From Paenibacillus sp. SYP-B4298 (GTDB lineage Bacteria; Bacillota; Bacilli; Paenibacillales; Paenibacillaceae), in contig NZ_CP115484.1 in assembly GCF_027627475.1 (NCBI RefSeq), positions 310,001-374,000 of the forward strand: a stretch of DNA of 64,000 bases, written 5' to 3'. The notes below the pieces were generated by a model. It had not been told where the DNA came from. It saw only the letters and a list, made by a program, of their open reading frames with translations, and ran no database searches. Positions 18,415 to 26,893 of the stretch are shown here, piece after piece. A program made the translations under genes and the position numbers. Position 1 is the stretch's first letter, and every line of letters begins with the position of its first letter.

Positions 18415-19668
18415 ATGAAATTCATTCAGATGTGGTTCGAGGAGCTGGGTACATCTGCTGGCATGGCGGTCTATCTGGCCAATGCCGTCATGGTTGTCGG
18501 CATTATCTTATTGAGCATTGCGGCTAATTATGTCACGAAGAAGGTTGTTCTGAAGATTATTGCATATTACGTTCTCAACAATCGCTATACGTGGGATAAC
18601 ATCATGCTGGAGCGCAAGGTGTTCCACAAGCTGTCCCATATCGTTCCGGCTGTCATCATCTATTATTCGGCTGCCCTGTTCCCGCTCTATCAATCACTGA
18701 TAGAGAAGGGCGTCTATATTTATCTCATCATCGTGGTGCTCATGGTATTGAATGCGTTGCTGGATGCCGTCAATGACATCTATGTCACCTATGAAATCTC
18801 GAAGGCCAGACCGATCCGGGGCTACATACAAGTCGTCAAGATTTTCATCTATATGATCGGCGGCATTCTGCTTATCTCCAATCTGATCGGGGAGAGCCCG
18901 GTGATCTTGCTCAGCGGGATCGGGGCGCTGTCTGCGGTCATTATGCTGATCTTCAAGGACTCTATTCTCGGTCTGGTTGCCGGAGTGCAGTTGACCTCCA
19001 ACGATATGGTGCGGGTGGGTGACTGGATCGAGATGTCGAAGTACGGGGCGGATGGCGAGGTGCTGGATATATCCTTGAATACGGTCAAGGTGCAGAACTG
19101 GGACAAGACGATTACGACGATCCCGACCTATGCGCTGATCTCCGATTCGTTCAAGAACTGGCGGGGAATGCAGCGCTCCGGTGGAAGACGCATTAAGCGT
19201 GCCGTGTATGTGGACATGAGCAGTATCACAATCTGCACACCGGAGATGATTGAACGGTTCCGCAGAATTCATATTCTTCAGGATTATATTGCCCGCAAGG
19301 AGGAGGAGATTGAGCAATATAATGAGGAGCATGAGATTGACCGCTCCGTGAAGGTCAATGGCCGGGCGCTGACGAACATCGGTATATTCAGAGTGTATAT
19401 TCAGTCTTATCTCGATCGCCATCCAAGGATTCACCGTGGCATGACCTGTATGGTGCGCCAATTGCAGCCTGCAGAATCAGGCTTGCCGATCGAGGTCTAT
19501 GCGTTCACGAATGATATTGCCTGGGCAGTCTATGAGGGGATTCAGTCCGATATTTTTGACCATATACTGGCGGTTGCGCCGGAGTTCGGACTGCGGGTGT
19601 TCCAGAACCCTTCGGGTCATGACATGAAGCATATGCTTTCGCAAGAGGCCGAGCGGGAATACGCCTGA
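18415..19668 (+). CDS. MscS-family mechanosensitive channel, YbdG-like
   Basis: Membrane channel of 417 aa with five or so N-terminal hydrophobic helices and the pore-lining helix followed by the MscS beta domain (GIGALSAVIMLIFKDSILGL, then VRVGDWIEM and NWDKTITTIPTYAL). The long C-terminal cytoplasmic region and overall size fit the YbdG/miniconductance subgroup rather than short MscS. The role is release of solutes during osmotic downshift. A GAGGAGG site lies 6 nt before the ATG. It is monocistronic between terminator-like elements. Confidence 0.9.
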   Translation: MKFIQMWFEELGTSAGMAVYLANAVMVVGIILLSIAANYVTKKVVLKIIAYYVLNNRYTWDNIMLERKVFHKLSHIVPAVIIYYSAALFPLYQSLIEKGVYIYLIIVVLMVLNALLDAVNDIYVTYEISKARPIRGYIQVVKIFIYMIGGILLISNLIGESPVILLSGIGALSAVIMLIFKDSILGLVAGVQLTSNDMVRVGDWIEMSKYGADGEVLDISLNTVKVQNWDKTITTIPTYALISDSFKNWRGMQRSGGRRIKRAVYVDMSSITICTPEMIERFRRIHILQDYIARKEEEIEQYNEEHEIDRSVKVNGRALTNIGIFRVYIQSYLDRHPRIHRGMTCMVRQLQPAESGLPIEVYAFTNDIAWAVYEGIQSDIFDHILAVAPEFGLRVFQNPSGHDMKHMLSQEAEREYA

Positions 19669-19691
19669 ACAGATAACTGGCTCTGAAGCGG

Positions 19692-19744
19692 ACTTTAGCT
19701 CTGCAGGCTTTGACGCTTTGTTTGACGCTTTGTCGCTTTGTCGC
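19692..19744 (+). repeat. Short imperfect tandem repeat (TTTGACGC/TTTGTCGC)
   Basis: The 8-mers TTTGACGC and TTTGTCGC are each repeated, separated by TTTG units, giving a compact run of about 45 nt after the channel gene. It borders the hairpin at 19743. No function is apparent. Confidence 0.5.
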
Positions 19745-19781
19745 ACCGTGCGCAGCTTTTACGCGCGCGGTGCTTTGCTTC
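19743..19781 (+). terminator. GC-rich hairpin, probable terminator of the channel gene
   Basis: GCACCGTGCGC (19743-19753) pairs with GCGCGCGGTGC (19763-19773) with one wobble pair and a 9-nt loop. A weak T-containing tail (TTTGCTT) follows. Confidence 0.6.
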
Positions 19782-19928
19782 GTAATTGTGTCGGTCGCAC
19801 CGCTGAACGCTGCCAAGCCCATCCGGGAGAACACGGTTGACGAACCATTTCATTTCGTGATATAGGTTGAGTAGTTCATGGCCCAGCATGTCGGGGGCTG
19901 ATCTATTTCGTTCAGAGGAGATGTTGGT

Positions 19929-21101
19929 GTGAATTATAGATTTTCCGATAAAATCGCAGCGCTGCAGCCATCGATTATCCGTGAGATTCTGAAAGCGACC
20001 TCAGGCAAGAACGTCATTCCATTCTCTGCGGGCAATCCGGCCATGGAGACCTTTCCCGTCGAAGCGATCCGCGAGTATACCCAGTCTATTCTGGAGGACA
20101 ATCCGGTCGCAGCGCTGCAATACGGCGTCACGGAGGGCTATGCGCCGCTGCGCGAGGCGCTGGCGGAGCATCTCAAGACTCGCTTTCAGTCCGGTGCGGA
20201 GTCGGACGAGCTGTTCGTCGTATCCGGCGCACAGCAGGGCATCGAGCTGGCAGCCAAGGTGTTCTGCAATGAGGGCGACACGATTCTGTGCGAGAGCCCG
20301 AGCTTTATCGGGTCGCTGAACAGCTTCCGTTCGCTCGGAGCGAAGCTCAAGGGCATCCCGATGGAGAGTGACGGCATCGATCTGGATCAGTTGGAGCAGG
20401 CGCTGCGAACCGAGCGCAATGTCAAGCTGATCTATCTTATCCCTAGCTTCCAGAATCCGACAGGCATAACAACAAGTCTGGCGAAGCGCAAGGCCGTCTA
20501 CGAGCTGGCCAAGCAGTATGATGTGGTCGTACTGGAGGATAATCCTTATGGAGAGCTGCGGTTCAGCGGGGAGGAAGTGCCGACGATCAAGTCCATGGAT
20601 ACAGAGGGACGTGTCATCTATGTCGGCTCCTTCTCCAAGATATTGTCCGCCGGGATGCGCGTCGGGTATGTGCTGGCGTCGAAGGAGATCGCCTCCAAGA
20701 TGATCGTCGCCAAGCAGGGCGAGGATGTGCATACGGCGATGCTGCCGCAGATTCTGGCTAGCAAATTCATGACGGAATACGACTATGCCGGCCACATCAA
20801 GAGCATACGGGACATTTATCGCCGCAAATGCACCTTGATGATCGAGCTGCTGAACCAGCATATGAGCGGAAAGCTGACCTATCATAAGCCGGAGGGCGGG
20901 CTGTTCCTGTGGTGCGAGCTGCCGCCAGAGGTGACGATGCTGGACTATTGCAAGCAGGCAGCCGACAAGGGCGTAGCGGTTGTGCCAGGTACAGCATTCC
21001 TGGTTGATGAGTCTGCCCCATGCAACTCCATTCGATTGAATTTCTCGACGCCGTCAGATGAACAGATCATCAGAGGAATCGAGATTCTATCGACCGTGTA
21101 G
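19929..21101 (+). CDS. PLP-dependent aminotransferase (2-aminoadipate/LysN-like)
   Basis: Fold-type I aminotransferase of 390 aa resembling the aminotransferase half of MocR proteins and 2-aminoadipate aminotransferases. Seen: PFSAGNPAMETFPVEAI near the N-terminus, QYGVTEGYAPLREAL, SGAQQGIELAAKVFCNEGD, IPSFQNPTG, EDNPYGELRF, and the PLP lysine in SFSKILSAGMRVGYV. There is no N-terminal helix-turn-helix, so it is an enzyme. The GTG start has GAGGAG about 8 nt upstream. Monocistronic; the exact amino donor is unknown. Confidence 0.9.
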   Translation: MNYRFSDKIAALQPSIIREILKATSGKNVIPFSAGNPAMETFPVEAIREYTQSILEDNPVAALQYGVTEGYAPLREALAEHLKTRFQSGAESDELFVVSGAQQGIELAAKVFCNEGDTILCESPSFIGSLNSFRSLGAKLKGIPMESDGIDLDQLEQALRTERNVKLIYLIPSFQNPTGITTSLAKRKAVYELAKQYDVVVLEDNPYGELRFSGEEVPTIKSMDTEGRVIYVGSFSKILSAGMRVGYVLASKEIASKMIVAKQGEDVHTAMLPQILASKFMTEYDYAGHIKSIRDIYRRKCTLMIELLNQHMSGKLTYHKPEGGLFLWCELPPEVTMLDYCKQAADKGVAVVPGTAFLVDESAPCNSIRLNFSTPSDEQIIRGIEILSTV

Positions 21102-21113
21102 CTTTAGATTAAT

Positions 21114-21279
21114 TAGGTCGTGTCTGAAAACCCGTTCAAGGGCATCTCTCCCCGCCTTTTCGCCCCATGCTGCGTTGCTTTTTCGCAGGCGCACCCCCGG
21201 TACGCCTGCGAAAAAGCGCCTTGCCTGGAACGAAAATTCGGCCAGATCTGTTCCGTTCAGAGTTTTCAGACACGCCCTA
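21114..21279. mobile_element. MITE-like palindromic element
   Basis: Ends TAGGTCGTGTCTGAAAAC (21114-21131) and GTTTTCAGACACGCCCTA (21262-21279) form an 18-bp terminal inverted repeat with one mismatch; the outermost TA on each side could be a target duplication. The centre holds a second inverted repeat, GCTTTTTCGCAGGCG with CGCCTGCGAAAAAGC (15 bp, perfect). The element is 166 bp, has no transposase and could fold fully as RNA. The GTGTCTGAAAAC ends resemble transposon termini, but I cannot name the family. Confidence 0.65.
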
Positions 21280-21281
21280 GA

Positions 21282-21416
21282 GTGTGCACACAAAGGGCCA
21301 TCCTCGTCATGATCATGACGGCAGGATCGCTTTTGCCCACTGCTGGACTTGGCGGCGTATGGTATGTCGTCCAGCCGCAGACAGCGGATCGAACGGCAGC
21401 AAGCGCACAGAAATAG
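21282..21416 (+). CDS. Possible small membrane peptide, maybe decapitated by the adjacent element
   Basis: From a GTG 3 nt past the element end, the frame reads a hydrophobic segment (AILVMIMTAGSLLPTAGLGG, then VWYVV) and a polar tail of about 15 residues, 44 aa in total. The same frame stays open through the palindromic element. No ribosome binding site is convincing. It could be the remnant of a small membrane protein whose 5' end was displaced by the insertion, or a chance ORF. Confidence 0.25.
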   Translation: MCTQRAILVMIMTAGSLLPTAGLGGVWYVVQPQTADRTAASAQK

Positions 21417-21441
21417 AGGGCTGTGAGTCACACGGATAGTG

Positions 21442-21479
21442 GGCGTTGCCGCATATGAGCGGGAACGCCTATTTTTTTT
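21442..21479 (+). terminator. Intrinsic terminator upstream of marR
   Basis: GGCGTT (21442-21447) pairs with AACGCC (21464-21469); CCGC/GCGG extends the stem around an ATATGA loop, and a run of eight T residues follows. Confidence 0.85.
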
Positions 21480-21482
21480 GAT

Positions 21483-21557
21483 AAATTAGTTGCAATGGCA
21501 TTCTAATTTGGGTAAGATGGTTGAGTGATTAAATTAGTTGCAATAGCATCTTAATTA
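21483..21557 (+). promoter_or_regulatory. Twin operator-like repeats in the marR promoter
   Basis: AAATTAGTTGCAATGGCATT (21483-21502, continuing CTAATTT) and AAATTAGTTGCAATAGCATC (21531-21550, continuing TTAATTA) are near-identical 27-bp units spaced 48 bp apart. The first has perfect AAATTAG/CTAATTT ends. Possible promoters overlap both: TTGCAA-N17-TAAGAT with the first and TTGAGT-N17-TAGCAT with the second. The layout fits autorepression by the adjacent MarR protein. Confidence 0.65.
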
Positions 21558-21591
21558 TAAGAAAGACAGAGGAGAACAAGGGGGGATTCGG

Positions 21592-22257
21592 GTGCGCGAG
21601 CAGCGCAAGGAGCCAAGAGGCGAGCCGAGGTCGACGCAGGAAGAAGAGCTGCCGCTTGTGGACGGGCAGACCTGTGATGATAGTCCGACTGACCATGTGG
21701 CAGCCGAGGGTACGCCGCCCATCTCGCAGGGGATGGTAGCGGGCTGTGGAGAAGCAGGTGCTCTGAAGGCGGATAAGCGGTCGTTCGAGCTGTCGACTTG
21801 CATCAGCAGCGGGGGGACGTATGAATCCGCGAATAAGTATGTGTCGGCGATCTACCGTCATCTCCAGATTGCGATAGCGGACGAGCTGGCAGAATACAAG
21901 ATAGGAAGCGGGCAATACATCTTCCTGCTGACGATCGCCGAGCGGGAGGGCATCACACAGAAGGTGCTGAGCGAGGAATTGCTGATCGACAAGACGACAA
22001 CGGCCAAAGCGATCAGCAAGCTGGAGGCAGAGGGGTATGTGAAACGGATTGCTTCGCCTGAGGATCAACGCTGCAACCAGCTCTACCTGACGGAGGATGG
22101 TTATAAAGTCGTCCCCAAGGTGAAGGAGCGGTTACGGAAGCTGATGAGCATCGGGCGGCAGGGAATCAGCGATGAGGAATACAATCTGCTGATTAATCTG
22201 CTGAAGCGTGTGCTGACTAATGTACACGCCATGGTTATGAACAGAGGGGGAGCTTGA
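21592..22257 (+). CDS. MarR-family transcriptional regulator with extended N-terminus
   Basis: Winged-helix regulator of 221 aa. The MarR core starts at about residue 75 (YESANKYVSAIYRHLQIAIA), with the recognition region TQKVLSEELLIDKTTTAKAI and the wing SPEDQRCNQLYLTEDG. The first 75 residues are polar, low-complexity and unlike a normal MarR N-terminus, yet the GTG at 21592 has an excellent AAGGGGGGA site 6 nt upstream, and no better in-frame start is seen before the core. It ends 4 nt before the MFS gene and so is co-transcribed. It probably represses its own operon via the twin upstream repeats. Confidence 0.88.
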   Translation: MREQRKEPRGEPRSTQEEELPLVDGQTCDDSPTDHVAAEGTPPISQGMVAGCGEAGALKADKRSFELSTCISSGGTYESANKYVSAIYRHLQIAIADELAEYKIGSGQYIFLLTIAEREGITQKVLSEELLIDKTTTAKAISKLEAEGYVKRIASPEDQRCNQLYLTEDGYKVVPKVKERLRKLMSIGRQGISDEEYNLLINLLKRVLTNVHAMVMNRGGA

Positions 22258-22261
22258 TAGG

Positions 22262-23677
22262 ATGAGCAGTACACAAGGGGTCCAGGGCAACCGGGCGGCA
22301 AGGCCTGAGGGCAGCGGCAATGAAGGGCCGCAGCCTGGCAAAGGAATTGTCTACCTTCTCGGTTGTCTATTATTGTTCTCGGTAATGAATGTATCGGTAT
22401 TTAATGTCGCATTGCCGGAGATTTCCAAGGATATGAATATCTCGGCCTCACTGGCAGGCTGGGTCAGTACAGGCTACGCCATGGTATATGCGATCGGTTC
22501 TTTGATGTTCGGAAAGCTGGCGGATCTGTTTCCATTAAGGAAGCTGATGACCATCGGCATCGTCGTATTCGCTATCGGCTCTGTGCTCGGCTTCGTGTCG
22601 CAGGGCTATGCGTGGCTGTTGGTTGGGCGGCTGGTGCAGTCGGCGGGCGCCTCATCGATTCCGGCACTGGCGATGATGATTCCGGCGCGGTATTTTCCGC
22701 CTGAGCGACGCGGTACCGTTATGGGACTGATCGCATCGTTCATTGCGCTGTCATCGGGGATTGGCCCGATTATCGGCGGCATTGTGGCTGGGGCGCTGCA
22801 TTGGAAGTTTCTATTTCTATTGTCACTTGGCACACTGATCGTGCTGCCGTTCCTGCGCCGGGCATTGCCTGACGAGGTGCGTCGTCCAGGCACGATCGAT
22901 ACGGTCGGTGCAGCGCTGCTGGCTGGAGCGGTGGCGCTGCTGATGCTCACCATTACCAGCTTTGGCAGCTCGCTAGCAGTCGCATATGGGGGTGCTTGTG
23001 TGCTGCTGCTCATTCTGTTCATCATGCGCAGCCGGCGCTCTCAGGAGCCGTTCATCTCGCTGTCGCTATTCACGGAGGGCTCGTTCCGCTTCGCGATCCT
23101 CGCGATGTTCCTGTCCTCGATGACGGGCTTCAGCCTGATGCTGGTTATTCCATTAATGCTGGGCTCGACGTTCGGGCTCGGGGCGGACAAGATCGGCCTC
23201 GTACTGTTCCCGGCGGCGCTGGCGGCTGCATTTATGGGGCGGCTCGGCGGGCGCTGGACCGACCGCTTCGGCAGTATTCCGATGCTGCTTATGGCCGCGA
23301 CGCTGATGATTACAGGCTTTGTCCTGCTGGCAGGGCTGTCTTGGGCAGGAGTGTGGGTTGTGGCGCTATGTCTGATCTTGCCCAATATCGGCTTTGTATT
23401 TATCCAGTCGGCGATGTCCAAGCTTGTGTCGCTGCTGCTGCCCGCTAACCGGCTAGGTGCAGGAATGGGCGTGTTCAGTATGACGAACTTCATGTCTGGC
23501 GCCATCGGCGGAGCATTGGCAACGACAGCCCTCGACTGGGGAGCGTCCTTTGCGGCGGTATTGCTGGCTATGGCCTGCTCGCTGCTGCTGCAGATGCTGG
23601 TTGTACAGTTTATTCTGCGCGGTCGGGCGGCTGACACTTCCGGCAGCATGAGCACCGCTTCCATCTCCAAGAGGTAG
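22262..23677 (+). CDS. MFS drug-type exporter, DHA2 family
   Basis: Membrane exporter of 471 aa with about 14 hydrophobic helices. Seen: the early VFNVALPEISKDMNIS segment, MFGKLADLFPLRKL (motif A), and the motif-C-like SGIGPIIGGIVAGALHWKFLF after helix 5. The N-terminal 25 residues are a polar tail. It overlaps functionally with the upstream MarR regulator, a typical self-regulated efflux pair. The substrate is unknown. Confidence 0.88.
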   Translation: MSSTQGVQGNRAARPEGSGNEGPQPGKGIVYLLGCLLLFSVMNVSVFNVALPEISKDMNISASLAGWVSTGYAMVYAIGSLMFGKLADLFPLRKLMTIGIVVFAIGSVLGFVSQGYAWLLVGRLVQSAGASSIPALAMMIPARYFPPERRGTVMGLIASFIALSSGIGPIIGGIVAGALHWKFLFLLSLGTLIVLPFLRRALPDEVRRPGTIDTVGAALLAGAVALLMLTITSFGSSLAVAYGGACVLLLILFIMRSRRSQEPFISLSLFTEGSFRFAILAMFLSSMTGFSLMLVIPLMLGSTFGLGADKIGLVLFPAALAAAFMGRLGGRWTDRFGSIPMLLMAATLMITGFVLLAGLSWAGVWVVALCLILPNIGFVFIQSAMSKLVSLLLPANRLGAGMGVFSMTNFMSGAIGGALATTALDWGASFAAVLLAMACSLLLQMLVVQFILRGRAADTSGSMSTASISKR

Positions 23678-23958
23678 ACGCTTGGAGGTCATTCAGCCCC
23701 TTGTTCGCTATCGGGGCATGGGGTAGGGGGGATTGCTGGCGGGTGGGCAATGCAGGCTCCCAGTGGGAGAGCAGGCAGCTCATGAAATGAATGTATGGAT
23801 GAGAAATGGGGCGTCCTGTACCAGGATAGCGGCTCGCTGCAGTAGCCAGACAGAATTCATGCCTGTCTACTTGCAGCTTAGCCTATCGCGGTCTGGATCG
23901 CCCCATGTTGTATTTATCTTCGTCGATGCTTGCGCTTCTCGAAGGGTGAAGACATTGC

Positions 23959-24573
23959 CTAGAAATTAATGTACTTCTCGAATACGTAACCGAAATCCTT
24001 CCTCCGGTACTCCGCATGCTTGCTTCTCATCCAGTCGAAAGCCGCTGCCATAATCGCTTGAAATTGCTCAGCAGCTTGACCCTGGGAGGCATGCAGATGA
24101 CCAAGACTGTTCTGAGCAATCTGAACGCTAGTCATCGCGTATTCATGCATCGTCTGATTGGAGGTCATCAGCTCGGAGATTTTAAATAAGGCCTTATACA
24201 AATCCTTGACCTGCTCCAACTGTTTCTTGTCCACATCAATGGAGAATTCAATGTTGCCGATATGAAATTTGATCTCTACGTCGAGGTCAACCGTTCCAGC
24301 GGTTTCCAGCAAGACCCTGGATACGGGATTGGAGGAATAACTGTAGCGTTTCAGTACGCGCTTGCTGCTAATCGCACTCTCGCCGTCCAGATGAATCAGG
24401 GCGAGATTGGTGAAGCAATATTCATCTTTTTTAGATTTAATGATAAAATAAATTTTTTCATTGTCCTCATGCATGACATAATCATCGGTGTCTACCTTGT
24501 CGAAATCCTTTGGATCAATGACTTTGCCAATATCACTTAAACCTAGCGCCTCAGAAGCAAATTTCTTGAACAT
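23959..24573 (-). CDS. yvbH: YvbH-like PH-domain protein
   Basis: Soluble protein of 204 aa, start ATG at 24573 preceded on the minus strand by GAGGAGG. The N-terminal part (MFKKFASEALGLSDIGKVID, DFDKVDTDDYVMHEDNEKIY, YCFTNLALIHLDGESA, SKRVLKRYSYSSNPVS) matches what I know of the bacterial PH-like fold in B. subtilis YvbH; the C-terminal helical part (about 145-200) corresponds to the YvbH-like oligomerisation region. Function is unknown. It is convergent with the MFS gene and divergent from the PhzF gene. Confidence 0.85.
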   Translation of the reverse strand: MFKKFASEALGLSDIGKVIDPKDFDKVDTDDYVMHEDNEKIYFIIKSKKDEYCFTNLALIHLDGESAISSKRVLKRYSYSSNPVSRVLLETAGTVDLDVEIKFHIGNIEFSIDVDKKQLEQVKDLYKALFKISELMTSNQTMHEYAMTSVQIAQNSLGHLHASQGQAAEQFQAIMAAAFDWMRSKHAEYRRKDFGYVFEKYINF

Positions 24574-24674
24574 TGTCGTTCCTCCTCAGATGTGTGCGTG
24601 ACAAGCCCGTGTCCGGCATGGACTCTTGCAGACGGGACAGAGGCAGCTCCGATGAGTACATCGCAGCCTATTCT

Positions 24675-24703
24675 ATCATACTAGAAAGCTGGGAGATTCT
24701 GAA
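24675..24703 (-). promoter_or_regulatory. Candidate promoter of the yvbH-like gene
   Basis: On the minus strand, TTCAGA (24703-24698) and TATGAT (24680-24675) are separated by 17 bp. The implied 5' leader is about 100 nt. Confidence 0.4.
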
Positions 24704-24776
24704 GAGGCCTATGAATGAGTTTGAAGACATGCCCCGGCAGGGGAGAGTTCAAATACGGAGAGGATGGAGAATACCA

Positions 24777-25622
24777 ATGAAATATTACCATGTGGATGTA
24801 TTCAGTTCCCAGGCACTATCAGGCAATGGCCTGACCGTTATTTTTCATGAGGATGAGCTGAGCGTGCAGACCATGCAGCGGCTCGCTCAGGAATTCAAGC
24901 AGTTCGAGACGATCTTTCTGAGGCAGACGGGAGAGCGTTCATTTCGGGCACGAATATTCACGGTGGAGGAGGAGCTGGATTTTGCCGGGCATCCGATTCT
25001 CGGTGCCGTATCCACGATCCATCAGGACATCTTTCCGCGTGAAGGCAGCATCTCTGTGCAATTGGAGCTGAACCATAAGATCGTGCAGGCAGATTCAGCA
25101 AGAAAGATGGATTATTACGAGGCGATCATGAATCAGGGGACGCCGTACTATCTCGGCACAGTGGACGAGTCAGCGGCACCGGAGCTGCTGGCAGCGTTGA
25201 ATCTGTCGCCATCCCATCGATACCCCGGCTTGCCGCTCGAGGTCATCTCCACCGGCTTGCCCTATCTTATCATTCCGCTCGCCTCTGGTCTGGAGCAGGC
25301 AGCGATCGTGGTCGACGACCTGGAGGAGCGACTGGGCAAGGTACAGGCCAAATTTGTCTATGTACTGGATGTAGCCAACAAGGAAGGACGCACCTGGGAC
25401 AATCTTGGGCAGGTGGAGGATGTTGCCACCGGCAGCGCAGCAGGGCCGGCAGGAGCGTATCTTCAGAAGTGGAAGCGATGCGATCCGTCTGAGCGGATCA
25501 TCCTGGAGCAAGGCCGATTCGTTGGCAGGCCGAGCTTACTGTATGTGCATACGGATGCTTCGACGGGAGATGTCTATGTGTCTGGTGAGGTGAAGATGCT
25601 GGTGAGGGGCGAATTTCTCTGA
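24777..25622 (+). CDS. PhzF-family isomerase/epimerase-like protein
   Basis: Protein of 281 aa with the PhzF/DAP-epimerase-like fold. Seen: YYHVDVFSSQALSGNGLTV at the N-terminus, EFKQFETIFL with the position of the catalytic Glu, ARIFTVEEELDFAGHPILGA (family consensus FTPxxExxFAGHxTLG) and EDVATGSAAGPAGAYL near the C-terminus. The ATG at 24777 has GGAG about 9 nt upstream; the open frame extends 200 nt further but without PhzF homology. No phenazine genes are present, so it is a generic family member of unknown substrate. Confidence 0.88.
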   Translation: MKYYHVDVFSSQALSGNGLTVIFHEDELSVQTMQRLAQEFKQFETIFLRQTGERSFRARIFTVEEELDFAGHPILGAVSTIHQDIFPREGSISVQLELNHKIVQADSARKMDYYEAIMNQGTPYYLGTVDESAAPELLAALNLSPSHRYPGLPLEVISTGLPYLIIPLASGLEQAAIVVDDLEERLGKVQAKFVYVLDVANKEGRTWDNLGQVEDVATGSAAGPAGAYLQKWKRCDPSERIILEQGRFVGRPSLLYVHTDASTGDVYVSGEVKMLVRGEFL

Positions 25623-25853
25623 ACCTTGCGGCAGTGCCGCGCCCAGGTAAGCACGAGTGTAACGTCTGTTATATAACGGCTACTGCGTGGATAGCCCATT
25701 CAGGCTGCTGCCAGTCATGCCTATCGGCTAGCAGGAGCACATTGGCATATAGGGCTAGCGAGGCGACTCGCACGCATCATCTGCCCGGCATCGGTCACAG
25801 CTTGCTCGAATGCTGAGCCGGCCGGGGGATGAGGTGCCGGATAGTCCGATTGC

Positions 25854-26666
25854 TTACTTTAGAAATTTTCGGAAGAACTGCCCTTTGTCATTCACTCCTG
25901 TTTTTGCATAGACCTTCTTGAGTACATTCCGTATGGTTCCCTCCGTAATCCCCATCGTATGGGCCATCTGCAGCACGCTTTTATTTTGCAGCCAGCCCAG
26001 AGCGACCTCCTGTTCACGATTGGACAAGTGATAAGCATCAAACCGTCCATGTTCCGATTTCTTGCGTATGCGCGCTCGATTCTCCCTCAGGCTGCTCTCC
26101 ATCTTCTCAATCATCTTATTCAGCAAGGGCACGGCAAAGGTAACATCAACATCGGTGTGGAAGGATAGATCAACGTAGCCACAGATCTCATCGCACAAAC
26201 GAACCGGTGAGCACACACAGGCCCAATTCTTATAGAAAGCAAGCGTATGTTCGTTATCCTGTACGACGACGGTGCCTTGTAGATGCATTGCCAAAGATAC
26301 TCCGTTGATTCCGGCATATTCATAAGCGAAGGAGGAGCCTATGTCGATCTCGAAGCTTTGGAGCCGTTCAACAATTTCCTTCTCTCCGATAATACGGATG
26401 GCGATACCATAGGGGTCTGTAACGATAAAAAGATGCGGGATTCCAATCCCGGAATTGACGAGGAGCATGTCTTCATTCGCGACTGTGAGCAGCTCTTGAT
26501 TTCGCATGAGTACGGCTTCCATAGCTTGGGGAGATCGCTTGAATGACCTGTAATTCGGGCCTGCCTGCGTTACATTTTGCTCCAGCATGGCAACGGTAGC
26601 CGGGTTCAGATCGGATAGACTGAACCAGCTTTTGAGTTGCTTGGAAGCCAGTCCAAAGACACTCAT
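25854..26666 (-). CDS. GAF-like/LuxR-type transcriptional regulator
   Basis: Regulator of 270 aa divergent from the ten-gene operon. Residues about 1-180 resemble the sensory region of AcoR-like activators (GIGIPHLFIVTDPYGIAIRI, FAYEYAGINGVSLAMHLQGT, FYKNWACVCSPVRL). The C-terminus is a LuxR helix-turn-helix (LSNREQEVALGWLQNKSVLQ, then AHTMGITEGTIRNVLKKVYA). A GGAGG site precedes the ATG. It probably activates the divergent operon: an 18-bp palindrome lies at the class II activator position there. The ligand is unknown and there is no LuxI-type synthase nearby. Confidence 0.85.
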   Translation of the reverse strand: MSVFGLASKQLKSWFSLSDLNPATVAMLEQNVTQAGPNYRSFKRSPQAMEAVLMRNQELLTVANEDMLLVNSGIGIPHLFIVTDPYGIAIRIIGEKEIVERLQSFEIDIGSSFAYEYAGINGVSLAMHLQGTVVVQDNEHTLAFYKNWACVCSPVRLCDEICGYVDLSFHTDVDVTFAVPLLNKMIEKMESSLRENRARIRKKSEHGRFDAYHLSNREQEVALGWLQNKSVLQMAHTMGITEGTIRNVLKKVYAKTGVNDKGQFFRKFLK

Positions 26667-26785
26667 AATTGAATTCCTCCTTCATTAGTTCAGCGTAGAT
26701 GACATTGCGCAGCTTCAGGTGCCGTTCCGGCAGCGGGGGTTGAGTGCTCATCAGCAATCAGTTGGAAAGGGGAGATTGCATATGC

Positions 26786-26818
26786 GATACATTTATTTCC
26801 AATCTACCTCAATGTATC
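26786..26818. promoter_or_regulatory. Inverted repeat in the regulator promoter region
   Basis: GATACATT (26786-26793) and AATGTATC (26811-26818) form an 8-bp perfect inverted repeat with a 17-nt spacer. On the minus strand it brackets a weak promoter-like pair TTGAGG-N17-TATCGC for the LuxR-type gene, so it may serve autoregulation. Confidence 0.4.
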
Positions 26819-26893
26819 ACGGTCGCCTCATTTTTTCAATCCCTCGCTTGTCCACTTTTTTACTCGTTTCAGCTATTTTCAATCAAAACTTTT

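Noticed and set aside
19692-19781. CRISPR-like repeat array
   Set aside because: Units are 8 nt with no unique spacers and no cas genes in the window.
24573-24776. N-terminal extension of the PhzF-family protein
   Set aside because: The open frame upstream lacks homology and a ribosome binding site, while ATG 24777 has both a proper site and the canonical PhzF N-terminus.
24777-25622. Phenazine biosynthesis
   Set aside because: Only a PhzF-fold protein is present; no phzA/B/D/E/G genes accompany it.
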